DNA of 64,000 bases from an uncultured Atopobiaceae bacterium (GTDB lineage Bacteria; Actinomycetota; Coriobacteriia; Coriobacteriales; Atopobiaceae), in NCBI GenBank assembly GCA_947631545.1, contig CANRLS010000004.1, positions 1 to 64,000 of the forward strand, given 5' to 3'. Positions within the stretch are counted from its first letter, which is position 1, and every line of letters starts with the position of its first letter. The notes below the pieces were generated by a model. That model made no database searches. It was not told the origin of the DNA and saw only the letters and a program-made list of their open reading frames with translations. This document shows, one piece after another, positions 52,685 to 60,739 of this stretch. Made by a program: the position numbers and the translations under genes.

Positions 52685-52704
52685 TGATAGCGCGGGCGCT
52701 ATCA
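52685..52704. promoter_or_regulatory. 20-base palindrome upstream of the universal stress protein gene
   Basis: TGATAGCGC-GG-GCGCTATCA is a perfect interrupted palindrome. Its right edge is 4 bases upstream of a TAAACT -10 candidate (52709-52714) for the uspA-like gene, so it covers the -35 region. This is the layout of a repressor operator. The same site lies about 90 bases upstream of uppP on the other strand. Confidence 0.5.
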
Positions 52705-52748
52705 GCGGTAAACTACGACTATCTGGATGCAGATACGAAGGGACGTTC

Positions 52749-53204
52749 ATGGTTACCACCTACAAGGATCTCGGCTACAAGAAGATCTTCGTCTCGCTCG
52801 ACGGGAGCGACCAGCAGTACGAGGTGCTCGACCGCGCCATCACCGTCGCCGACAACAACGGCGCCGAGCTCGTCATCGGCCACGTCATCGACACCTCCGC
52901 CCTCGAGGCGGCGGGCAACAAGGTGCCCGAGGGGGCCGTCGAATCCATGAAGGAGGGCTTCCTCGAGTCCATCGCGGAGCCGCTCGCCCAGGTCAAGGCC
53001 ATGGACTCCATCCCCTCGGTGGAGGTCATCCAGGAGGAGGGCCGCGTCCGCGAGACCCTCAAGGAGAAGATGCTCGACGTCGTGAAGCCCGACCTGGTGC
53101 TCTGCGGCGCGAGGGGCCTCTCCTCCATCAAGTACGCGCTCTTGGGCTCCATCTCGACGTTCCTTCTGCGCAACTGCGAGTGCGACATCCTCGTCGTCAA
53201 GTAG
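52749..53204 (+). CDS. Universal stress protein (UspA family)
   Basis: A 151-residue Usp-fold protein. The first strand reads Lys-Ile-Phe-Val-Ser-Leu-Asp-Gly-Ser; a Gly-Ala-Arg-Gly-Leu-Ser-Ser near 130 corresponds to the ATP loop Gly-x-Arg/Gly-x9-Gly-Ser/Thr (here Gly-Ser-Ile-Ser-Thr follows). It ends Cys-Asp-Ile-Leu-Val-Val-Lys, typical of the family. It may bind ATP. A clear intrinsic terminator follows. Confidence 0.92.
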   Translation: MVTTYKDLGYKKIFVSLDGSDQQYEVLDRAITVADNNGAELVIGHVIDTSALEAAGNKVPEGAVESMKEGFLESIAEPLAQVKAMDSIPSVEVIQEEGRVRETLKEKMLDVVKPDLVLCGARGLSSIKYALLGSISTFLLRNCECDILVVK

Positions 53205-53225
53205 CCGGCGAAAGGGCGACGCCAG

Positions 53226-53258
53226 CCTCCCCGGGCCCCGGTCCGGGGAGGTTTCTGT
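53226..53258 (+). terminator. Intrinsic terminator after uspA
   Basis: CCTCCCCGG (53226-53234) pairs with CCGGGGAGG (53243-53251) with an 8-base loop, followed by TTTCTGTT. Confidence 0.85.
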
Positions 53259-53352
53259 TCATTTCATAGACAGCTAGGGCTTTGACCTCGCGTTTTGCCC
53301 TTCAGGTTGAGGCCATCGGGCGAACGGCGCCTGTCCGTTCCCGCCGAAAGGC

Positions 53353-53358
53353 TATGAT
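53353..53358 (+). promoter_or_regulatory. Candidate -10 element for the secreted coiled-coil protein
   Basis: TATGAT, 52 bases before the GTG at 53411. It overlaps an in-frame ATG at 53354, which argues that the ATG is part of the promoter and the GTG is the real start. Confidence 0.45.
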
Positions 53359-53410
53359 TCTCAATCCCGCGCTTTTCGCGACCCATCGACCGAAAGGACC
53401 TCGCCGGCCC

Positions 53411-54529
53411 GTGCGACGCGCTCCGAAACACATCCTGGCCTGCCTCTTCGGGGCCTTCGCCTTGACGTGCTCCATGCTGCTCGCCGCCCCCGTGAGCGCC
53501 CGAGCCGACACCCTCGAGGAGCTCGAGGCCAAGGCCGATGAGCTCGGCGGCAAGGTGAACGAGGCCGCCGAGGCCTACGCCAAGGCCATCGCCAACGTCG
53601 AGGTCCTCGACGGCTCCATCGCCGAGAACGAGGCCAGGATCGCCGAGGTCGAGGCCGAGATCCCCGAGCAGCGGGCCCGGAGCGCGAGCGCCATCCGGGC
53701 CCTCTACAAGATGAGCCAGAACGGAAACGGGCTCCTGGAGCTCATCGTCTCGTCAGACGACTTCAATTCCTTCATCTCGACGATCACCTACCTGAACGCC
53801 ATCGAGCAGAAGAACACCGAGGAGGCCCGGAAGCTCGTGGACCTCCAGAACGACCTCACCTACGCGCGCGCCCAGCTCCAGGATCAGAGGGAGGAGGCCG
53901 AAGAGCAGCGGGCGGCCGCCGACGACGCCTTGAAGCAGGCCGAGGCGCTCCGCCAGGAGGCCGTGAAGCTCGCCGCCAGGAAGGCCGCCGAGGAGGCCGC
54001 GCGCGAGCAGGCGAGGGCGCTCGCCGGCTCCGCCGATACGCAGGCCCTCGCCGACGCCGTGCGCAACTCGGCGCCCCAGAACCAGCCCAAGGCCCAGCAG
54101 CCCCAAGAGGAGCAGCCGTCCGCCCCCTCGACCGCGCCCGACCCCAATGCCCCCGAGCAGGGCGGCGACCGCGCCGAGTTCGTGGAGGAGTGGACGCAGC
54201 GCATCGACGAGTACCTGGCCGGATCGCCCCTCGAGGGCTACGGCTACGCCTTCGCCGAGGCGGCCTACGACTACGGCGTGGATCCGCGCTGGTCCCCGGC
54301 CATCTCCAACACCGAGAGCTCCAAGGGGCGCCACTGCTTCCTGCCCTATAACGCCTGGGGCTGGAGCCAGACCTCCTGGCCCGATTGGGACACCGCCATC
54401 CGCGCCCACATCGCGGGCCTCTCCGCCGGTTACGGCTACACCATCTCGGAGGCCAACGCCCAGAAGTACTGCCCGCCCACCTGGCAGGACTGGTACGCCG
54501 CCACCCTTTCGGAGATGGCCAAGATCTAG
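53411..54529 (+). CDS. Secreted coiled-coil protein with lysozyme-like C-terminal domain
   Basis: A 372-residue protein from GTG 53411: Arg/Lys N-terminus, hydrophobic core and Ala-Arg-Ala cut site form a signal peptide (about residues 1-31). A long coiled coil (about 33-205) follows, like PcsB/CwlO-type proteins that regulate wall hydrolases. Then a Gln/Pro-rich linker and a C-terminal domain with Tyr-Gly-Val-Asp-Pro-Arg-Trp, Asn-Thr-Glu-Ser-Ser-Lys-Gly and Asn-Ala-Trp-Gly-Trp, resembling lysozyme/glucosaminidase-fold domains with a Glu as likely catalyst. A start at ATG 53354 (19 residues longer) is less likely, see the promoter. Confidence 0.82.
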   Translation: MRRAPKHILACLFGAFALTCSMLLAAPVSARADTLEELEAKADELGGKVNEAAEAYAKAIANVEVLDGSIAENEARIAEVEAEIPEQRARSASAIRALYKMSQNGNGLLELIVSSDDFNSFISTITYLNAIEQKNTEEARKLVDLQNDLTYARAQLQDQREEAEEQRAAADDALKQAEALRQEAVKLAARKAAEEAAREQARALAGSADTQALADAVRNSAPQNQPKAQQPQEEQPSAPSTAPDPNAPEQGGDRAEFVEEWTQRIDEYLAGSPLEGYGYAFAEAAYDYGVDPRWSPAISNTESSKGRHCFLPYNAWGWSQTSWPDWDTAIRAHIAGLSAGYGYTISEANAQKYCPPTWQDWYAATLSEMAKI

Positions 54530-54546
54530 CCGTATCGCGCCGGCCC

Positions 54547-54552
54547 TATAAT
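54547..54552 (+). promoter_or_regulatory. Consensus -10 element for the M16C peptidase operon
   Basis: TATAAT, 41 bases before the ATG at 54594 and 17 bases after the upstream stop. No -35 match. Confidence 0.5.
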
Positions 54553-54593
54553 CGCCCTCTGTTGCGTTCGAAACCGACGAGGGCTGGTGTGCG

Positions 54594-57500
54594 ATGGAAT
54601 CCAATCTCAACGTGGGCGATGCGCTCCACGGATTCAAGCTCGATACCGCGGAAGACGTGCGCGAGATCCGGGGCAGGGCCTACGTGTTCACCCACGAGGC
54701 GACGGGGGCGCGCCTGCTCTGGCTCGCCAACGACGACACGGAGCGCGCCTTCTCCATCGCCTTCAAGACGCCTCCCGCCGATGACACCGGCGTCTTCCAC
54801 ATCCTCGAGCACTCGGTTCTCGACGGGTCGCTCAAGTACCCGGTGAAGGAGCCCTTCGTCGAGCTCCTGAAGACCTCCATGGCCACCTTCATCAACGCGC
54901 TCACCTTCCCCGACAAGACGATGTATCCCGTCTCGTCCACCAACGTGGACGACCTCGAGAACCTCATGGACGTGTACCTTGACGCCGTCTTCCATCCGGC
55001 GCTCCACGAGCGCGAGGACATCTTCCGGCAGGAGGGCTGGCATCTCGAGCTCGAGAGCCCGGAGGCGCCGCTCGCGCTGAACGGCGTTGTCTTGAACGAG
55101 ATGAAGGGCGCCCTCGCCGATCCCGACGATGTGCTCTTCCTCGAGGTGGAGCGGGCGCTCTTCCCCGACACCTGCTACCGCTGGGAGAGCGGCGGCGATC
55201 CCAAGGCGATCCCCACCCTCACCTACGAGTCCTACTGCGACACCCATCGCCGCCACTACCAGCCGGCGAACGCCCACGTGGTGCTCTACGGCGACCTCGA
55301 CATCGACCGTGAGCTGGCATTCCTCGACGAGCGGCTCTCCCTGGCCCCGATGCCCGACGAGGGCGGCCCGAACCCGCTCGACCTCCAGGCCCCCACGGGC
55401 ATCGTCGAGCGCCACGAGACGATGCCCATGGCGCCCGAGCACGCGGCGGCGGCCCTCGGGTTCGTCTTCGCCGAGGCCAAGGACCACGAGCGGGTGCTCG
55501 CCGCCGATATCCTCGTCCAGGCCCTCTGCGGCTCCAACGAGGCGCCGCTCAAGCGAGCGATCCTCGACGCCAACCTCGGCGACGACTTCGTCGCCTATCT
55601 CGTCGACTCCACGGCCCAGCCCTTCGTGATCTTCGAGCTCAAGGGAGCCAAGCGCTGGACCACCGAGGCCTTCCGCGCGGCCCTCCACGAGGTGGCGACC
55701 AAGCTCGCCACGGAGGGCATCGGCCGCGATCGCCTGGAGGCGGCGATCTCGCGGGCGGAGTTCATGCTGCGAGAGGGCAGCTTCGGCTACCCCGACGGCA
55801 TCCACCTCGCCATGGCATCCCTCTCGAGCTGGCTCTACGACGAGGACGACCCCCTCTCCTACGTGCGCTACGAGGAGGACTTCAAGCGCCTGCGCGAGGG
55901 CCTCGACACCGGGCTCTTCGAGGAGCTCCTCACCCAGATCGTCAACTCCAACCACGCCTGCCTCGTCGACATCCGCCCTTCGGAGACCACGGCCGCGGAC
56001 GAGGAGGCCGCCAAGCTCGCCGAGTACAAGGCCACGCTCACGAAGGAGGAGCTCGAGGCGCTCTGCGCCGAGACCGCGCGCCTCCACGCCGAGCAGGCCA
56101 AGCCCGACGACCCCGAGGCCATCCGGACGCTCCCGCGCCTCGAGGTGGCGGAGATCGGCGACGCTGCGGCCGATCCCGACCAGGCGACCATGGACGCCCC
56201 GGTGCCCACGACCGTCTACGACATCGAGACCCACGGCATCGATTACGTGAACTGCTACTTCGACCTCTGCGGCTTCGAGGCCGAGGACCTCCCCTACCTC
56301 TCGCTCATGGCATCGCTTCTTGGCAAGCTCGGCACCTCGCGGCACTCCGCGGCCGAGCTCGACACCCTCATCGAGTCGAAGCTCGGGAGCTTCTCGTGCT
56401 CCTTAGAGTCGCTGTACGCGCAGGGGACAGACGATGCGGCCCGCACCCACCTCACCTGCTCCGCAGCGGCGCTCTCGAGCAACAAGCGCTGGCTCGCCGA
56501 GCTGCCCCGCGAGCTCTGGCTCGAGACCGACTTCTCGGACATCGAGCGCATCCGGGCCCTCCTGGTGCAGGCGAAGATCGCGCTCGAGCAATCGTTCATC
56601 ACGTCCGGGCACGTGGTGGCGCTCTCGCGCGTGGCGGCCCAGAGGAACGCCTCCGCCAAGATCTCGCAGCTCATCGGCGGCATCGACTACTATCGCTTCG
56701 TCGTCGATATCCTGGAGCGCTTCGACGAGCGCGCGGTGGGGCTCTCGGAGCGACTCGCCAGCGTGGCGGAGCGGGCCTTCTCGACGGGCAACCTCACCAT
56801 GAGCTTCGCCGGAGAAGATCCCGAGGCCTACCTCGCAGAGGATCCCCTGAAGGGGCTGCCCTCCACGGAGACGGCGCCCGAGCGCCTCGTGGTGGGGCTC
56901 TCCGGTCCGGCGAGGGAGTTCTACGCCGTTCCCGCCGGCGTGGATTTCGTGGGCGAGGGGGCGCTCCTCTCCGACGCCGACGAGGCCTATGACGGCCGCT
57001 GGCTCGTGCTCGGCCGGGCGCTCACCTACAGCTACCTCTGGAACGAGGTGCGGGTGCTCGGCGGCGCCTACGGCGCGGGGCTCCAGGTGAGCGATGCCGG
57101 CACGCTCGGCTTCTACTCGTTCCGCGACCCGGCCGTGGATCCCACGCTCGAGCGCTTCGACCGGGCGGCGGACTGGCTCGCGGAGGCGTCCCTCTCCAAG
57201 CGCGACGTCGATGGCTACATCGTGGCCTGCGTGGGCGCCCTCGACCGTCCCCAGAAGCCGAGGGGCCTCATGCGGCGCCTCGACACGAACCGCATCATCG
57301 GGCGCCCCGACGGCTGGCGCGACCGCATCCGCTCCGAGGTGCTCGAAGCGACCCCGGACGCGTTGCGCGCCCTTTCCGAACCTTTAAGAAAGCTGATGCT
57401 CGAGAGGGGTATCTGTGTCCTAGGCCAGCGGGAGCTCCTGGATGCGTCGAAGGAAGGCGCCGAGGTCCAGACGCTCGTGGCCGACGGATCGGGAGGTGGG

Positions 57501-57602
57501 CCGGATGCCAGCGCAAACCAAATCCGATGGGGACAAGGTCTCGGTCAGGCTGCTCGACTACTGCATGAACGCGCTCGACTACTGCATTCCCACGCGTCCT
57601 GA
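54594..57602 (+). CDS. M16C zinc metallopeptidase (presequence-protease type)
   Basis: A 1002-residue inverzincin of the M16C subfamily. The inverted zinc motif His-Ile-Leu-Glu-His is at about residues 71-75, with the downstream Glu in Asn-Glu-Met-Lys-Gly-Ala near 167-171. The four-domain layout and about 970-residue core match PreP/Cym1 relatives that degrade unstructured peptides. No signal peptide is seen. After the usual C-terminal Cys-Val-Leu-Gly-x-x-Glu-Leu the frame runs on about 50 residues with low-complexity sequence and overlaps the next gene by 98 bases, suggesting a lost stop codon. Confidence 0.88.
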   Translation: MESNLNVGDALHGFKLDTAEDVREIRGRAYVFTHEATGARLLWLANDDTERAFSIAFKTPPADDTGVFHILEHSVLDGSLKYPVKEPFVELLKTSMATFINALTFPDKTMYPVSSTNVDDLENLMDVYLDAVFHPALHEREDIFRQEGWHLELESPEAPLALNGVVLNEMKGALADPDDVLFLEVERALFPDTCYRWESGGDPKAIPTLTYESYCDTHRRHYQPANAHVVLYGDLDIDRELAFLDERLSLAPMPDEGGPNPLDLQAPTGIVERHETMPMAPEHAAAALGFVFAEAKDHERVLAADILVQALCGSNEAPLKRAILDANLGDDFVAYLVDSTAQPFVIFELKGAKRWTTEAFRAALHEVATKLATEGIGRDRLEAAISRAEFMLREGSFGYPDGIHLAMASLSSWLYDEDDPLSYVRYEEDFKRLREGLDTGLFEELLTQIVNSNHACLVDIRPSETTAADEEAAKLAEYKATLTKEELEALCAETARLHAEQAKPDDPEAIRTLPRLEVAEIGDAAADPDQATMDAPVPTTVYDIETHGIDYVNCYFDLCGFEAEDLPYLSLMASLLGKLGTSRHSAAELDTLIESKLGSFSCSLESLYAQGTDDAARTHLTCSAAALSSNKRWLAELPRELWLETDFSDIERIRALLVQAKIALEQSFITSGHVVALSRVAAQRNASAKISQLIGGIDYYRFVVDILERFDERAVGLSERLASVAERAFSTGNLTMSFAGEDPEAYLAEDPLKGLPSTETAPERLVVGLSGPAREFYAVPAGVDFVGEGALLSDADEAYDGRWLVLGRALTYSYLWNEVRVLGGAYGAGLQVSDAGTLGFYSFRDPAVDPTLERFDRAADWLAEASLSKRDVDGYIVACVGALDRPQKPRGLMRRLDTNRIIGRPDGWRDRIRSEVLEATPDALRALSEPLRKLMLERGICVLGQRELLDASKEGAEVQTLVADGSGGGPDASANQIRWGQGLGQAARLLHERARLLHSHAS

Positions 57603-58908
57603 CATCACGCACTACTGGCTCATCAAGGCCTTTCAGGTGAAGCGCGCCTGGACGCGCGCCTTCCCAGACAAGTGGATGCATCCGAGCGCGCTCCTGGCGC
57701 AGAACCTCGCGCTCGACACCGTGACGAGCGCCCTCGAAGACCCTGAGAACAGCGTCTTCACGAGCATCTTCATGCCCAACGAGATCTTCCACTCGCTGGG
57801 CCTCAAGCCCCTCATCGCCGAGGCCGTGGCCGACTTCATCGCCGGGGCCCACGCGGAGCTTGGCTTCACCATCTACGCCGAGGACCAGGGCGTGCCCCAG
57901 ACCTACTGCTCCTTCCACAAGGTGCTCCTCGGCGCCACCATGGCCGAGGTCTTCGGCGTCTCGCCCCTCATCGCCAACTGCTCGGTGGCCTGCGACGCCA
58001 ACAACATCACCTTCCGGATGCTCGCGAACCGCTTCGGCGTGGAGCACGTCTACATCGACGTGCCCGGCGAGTACGACGAGGAGGGCTGCTTCTATGTGGC
58101 GGAGCAGCTGCGCGAGATGGCCGAGGCGGCGCAGGACATCTACCACCGCCCTCTCGACGAGAAGGTCCTCAAGGAGAAGGTCGCCCGCTCCCAGCGCACG
58201 CTCGACAACCTCACGCGCTCGCTCAGGCTCCGCGTCGGCCGCTACATCAAGAACAACATGGGCCTCGAGATGCAGCATGGGCTCTGCTTCCACACGCTCC
58301 TCGGCGAGCCCGAGTGCGAGCGGCTCTCGCGCCTCATGATCCGCGACTACCTGAACGCCGAGCCCTTCGACGGCGTGAACGTCGTCTGGAGCTCCACCAC
58401 CCCCTTCTTCTGCATCCCCCTGCAGCGGCTCCTCGACGTGAACACCGACCAGCAGCTCATCGCGAGCGACATGTGCTTCGACCAGGTGAGCTTCACCGGC
58501 TGGAACCACACCGCCGACGAGCCCTACCTCGCCATGGCCGAGCGCCTCATCAGGGACTCCTACAACGGCCCCGGCATCCGCCGCGTCGATCGCATGGCCG
58601 AGATCTGCGAGCGCGCGCAGGCCGATGGCGCCGTCTGCTTCTGCCACTGGGGCTGCAAGGAGACGATGGGCGTCTCGCAGCTCATGGTGCGGGAGCTCGA
58701 GTCGGCCGGCTATCCCACCATCGTCATCGACGGCGACGGCTGCGACCGCGGGAACTTCCCCGGCGGTCAGGCGGCCACGCGCCTCGGCGCCTTCCTCGAG
58801 ATGCTCCACGCCAAGAAGGACGCCCGCGATGCCGAGGCCTTCGAGCAGGAGCTCGAGGAGGCCCTGGAAGGCGTCGCCGACGAGATGGGCACGGGCGATG
58901 TCCGCTGA
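57505..58908 (+). CDS. 2-hydroxyacyl-CoA dehydratase subunit-like Fe-S protein
   Basis: A 467-residue HgdB/FldBC-type protein. Conserved cysteines appear in Tyr-Cys-Ile-Pro-Thr-Arg-Pro, Gln-Thr-Tyr-Cys-Ser-Phe-His, Asn-Cys-Ser-Val-Ala-Cys-Asp and Cys-His-Trp-Gly-Cys-Lys, consistent with [4Fe-4S] ligands. The start at 57505 follows GGGAGG; it lies inside the end of the M16C gene. Its stop overlaps the following gene by 11 bases. Such subunits dehydrate (R)-2-hydroxyacyl-CoAs in amino-acid fermentation, or belong to double-cubane cluster proteins reducing other substrates. No CoA transferase or acyl-CoA dehydrogenase is nearby to name the substrate. Confidence 0.82.
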   Translation: MPAQTKSDGDKVSVRLLDYCMNALDYCIPTRPDITHYWLIKAFQVKRAWTRAFPDKWMHPSALLAQNLALDTVTSALEDPENSVFTSIFMPNEIFHSLGLKPLIAEAVADFIAGAHAELGFTIYAEDQGVPQTYCSFHKVLLGATMAEVFGVSPLIANCSVACDANNITFRMLANRFGVEHVYIDVPGEYDEEGCFYVAEQLREMAEAAQDIYHRPLDEKVLKEKVARSQRTLDNLTRSLRLRVGRYIKNNMGLEMQHGLCFHTLLGEPECERLSRLMIRDYLNAEPFDGVNVVWSSTTPFFCIPLQRLLDVNTDQQLIASDMCFDQVSFTGWNHTADEPYLAMAERLIRDSYNGPGIRRVDRMAEICERAQADGAVCFCHWGCKETMGVSQLMVRELESAGYPTIVIDGDGCDRGNFPGGQAATRLGAFLEMLHAKKDARDAEAFEQELEEALEGVADEMGTGDVR

Positions 58909-60679
58909 CGTCGGGGCCGAGGCCGCCTGGCCCCCGAAAAGCCCGCAGAGCGGCCAGGGCGAGCCCATCGTCTGGTACCCCTGCAAGTACGCGCCCGTCG
59001 AGCTCCTGGCGGGCTTCGGCGCCGAGTGCCGTCCCGTCGACTTCGAGGCCGACACCTTCGAGGACGCCGACCGCCTCGCCCATCCCAACCTCTGCGGGTT
59101 CGGCAAGTCGCTCATCGCCTTCGCGCTCAAGCCGGAGGTGCGGGCCCTCGTGCTCACCAGCTGCTGCGACGTGATGCGCCGCGTCTACGACGTGCTCTCC
59201 GCCGAGGGCTGCCTCGACTTCCTTTGGATCGTCGACCTCCCCCACCTCACGGGGCCTCGCGAGCGGCTCCGGATGAGGAGGGAGCTCGAGCGGCTCGCCA
59301 AAGGCTGGAGGGCCTATTCCGGGCGGGAGTTCGACGTGGGCCGCGCCATCGCCTCGTTCGCGCCGCCCCTCGAGCGCCAGGACGAGCGCGTGACGCTCCT
59401 CGGCGCCCATGGGCCGGCCTCCCTCTACGAGCTCACCGAAGCGGCCATCAGCCTCCCCGTCGAGAACCTCACCTGCACGGGCGGGCGTCGCATCGCCGCG
59501 CCGCCCGTGCATCTGGCCCAGGACGCCCGGAACAAGGCCTGCCCCGAGCATTGCGAGACGGACCTCCCGGAGTCCCCCGAGCCCCTCGAGGCCTTCATCG
59601 ACTGGTACGCCGACGCGCTCCTCGACCAGACCCCCTGCATGCGCATGGCCGACATCGGCGGGCGCGAGGGCCAGGTGGGCGCCCCCGGGCAGCGGGGCGT
59701 CGTCTACCACACGATGAAGTTCTGCGACTACTACGGATTCGAGTACCTCACCACCCACGGCGACGCCCCGGTGCCGATGCTCAAGGTCGAGACCGACGGC
59801 ACGCGCCAGAGCGTGGGCCAGCTCCGCACACGATTGGAAGCCTTCGACGAAACGCTGGTTGGCATGAATAGCGCGCGAAACGTCCCCAAGGGCGATGGGC
59901 CCGTCTACGTGATGGGCGTCGATTCCGGATCCACCTCCACCGACGCCGTCATCGTCGACGGCGAGGGCAACGTGGTGGCCTCGCAGATCCTACCCACGGG
60001 CGCCAAGGCCACGCGGAGCGCCCGCATGGTCATGGACATGGTGATGAAGAAGGCGGGCCTCGCGGCCGATGACCTCACCCTCACCGTGGCGACCGGCTAC
60101 GGGCGCGATTCCATCCCCGACGCCGACACCCAGATCACCGAGATCACCTGCCATGCGCGCGGCGCGCGCGTGCTCGCCCCCGACGTGCGCACGATCATCG
60201 ACATCGGGGGCCAGGACTCAAAGGTGATCAAGCTCGACGAGGACGGCGCCGTGGAGAACTTCGTCATGAACGACAAGTGCGCCGCCGGCACCGGGCGCTT
60301 CCTCGAGATGATGGCCAACACGATGGAGATGGACCTCGACCGCTTCTGCACCGAGGGCCTCAAGTGGAAGCACGAGGTGAAGATCAGCTCCATGTGCACG
60401 GTCTTCGCCGAGAGCGAGGTGGTCTCGCTCGTGGCCGACGACACCCCCGTGCCCGATATCATCCACGGCCTCGACCGATCGGTGGGCATCAAGGTCTCGA
60501 GCCTCTCGAAGCGCGTGAAGGGCGAGCCTCCCTACCTCATGACGGGCGGCGTGGCCAAGAACGCCGGCGTCGTCGCCGCCATCGAGGAGGTCTTCGAAGA
60601 GCCCATCCAGACCTCCGACGAGTCGCAGCTCTGCGGCGCCCTCGGCGCGGCGCTCCTCGGCTTGGAGAGCCTGGGCTAG
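58898..60679 (+). CDS. Fusion of dehydratase subunit and ATP-dependent activase
   Basis: A 593-residue two-domain protein. Residues about 20-320 resemble a second 2-hydroxyacyl-CoA dehydratase subunit (Thr-Ser-Cys-Cys-Asp-Val-Met-Arg-Arg-Val-Tyr-Asp near 87-98; Met-Lys-Phe-Cys-Asp-Tyr-Tyr-Gly near 273-280). Residues about 336-593 are a HgdC/BadF-type ASKHA activase: Gly-Val-Asp-Ser-Gly-Ser-Thr-Ser-Thr-Asp at 340-349, Asp-Ile-Gly-Gly-Gln-Asp-Ser-Lys near 435-442, and cluster cysteines Cys461 (Asn-Asp-Lys-Cys-Ala-Ala-Gly) and Cys500. The activase uses ATP to push an electron into the dehydratase. Normally separate, the two are joined here. It starts at 58898 inside the previous stop. Confidence 0.85.
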   Translation: MSADVGAEAAWPPKSPQSGQGEPIVWYPCKYAPVELLAGFGAECRPVDFEADTFEDADRLAHPNLCGFGKSLIAFALKPEVRALVLTSCCDVMRRVYDVLSAEGCLDFLWIVDLPHLTGPRERLRMRRELERLAKGWRAYSGREFDVGRAIASFAPPLERQDERVTLLGAHGPASLYELTEAAISLPVENLTCTGGRRIAAPPVHLAQDARNKACPEHCETDLPESPEPLEAFIDWYADALLDQTPCMRMADIGGREGQVGAPGQRGVVYHTMKFCDYYGFEYLTTHGDAPVPMLKVETDGTRQSVGQLRTRLEAFDETLVGMNSARNVPKGDGPVYVMGVDSGSTSTDAVIVDGEGNVVASQILPTGAKATRSARMVMDMVMKKAGLAADDLTLTVATGYGRDSIPDADTQITEITCHARGARVLAPDVRTIIDIGGQDSKVIKLDEDGAVENFVMNDKCAAGTGRFLEMMANTMEMDLDRFCTEGLKWKHEVKISSMCTVFAESEVVSLVADDTPVPDIIHGLDRSVGIKVSSLSKRVKGEPPYLMTGGVAKNAGVVAAIEEVFEEPIQTSDESQLCGALGAALLGLESLG

Positions 60680-60739
60680 GGATCGCAGAGGCCAGAGGAC
60701 TCCTTCAAAGCCCAGAGGATGCCGGGAAGCCCCCGTCCC

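Noticed and set aside
52727-53269. An alternative-frame protein over the universal stress protein gene.
   Set aside because: Arg-rich shadow frame without motifs.
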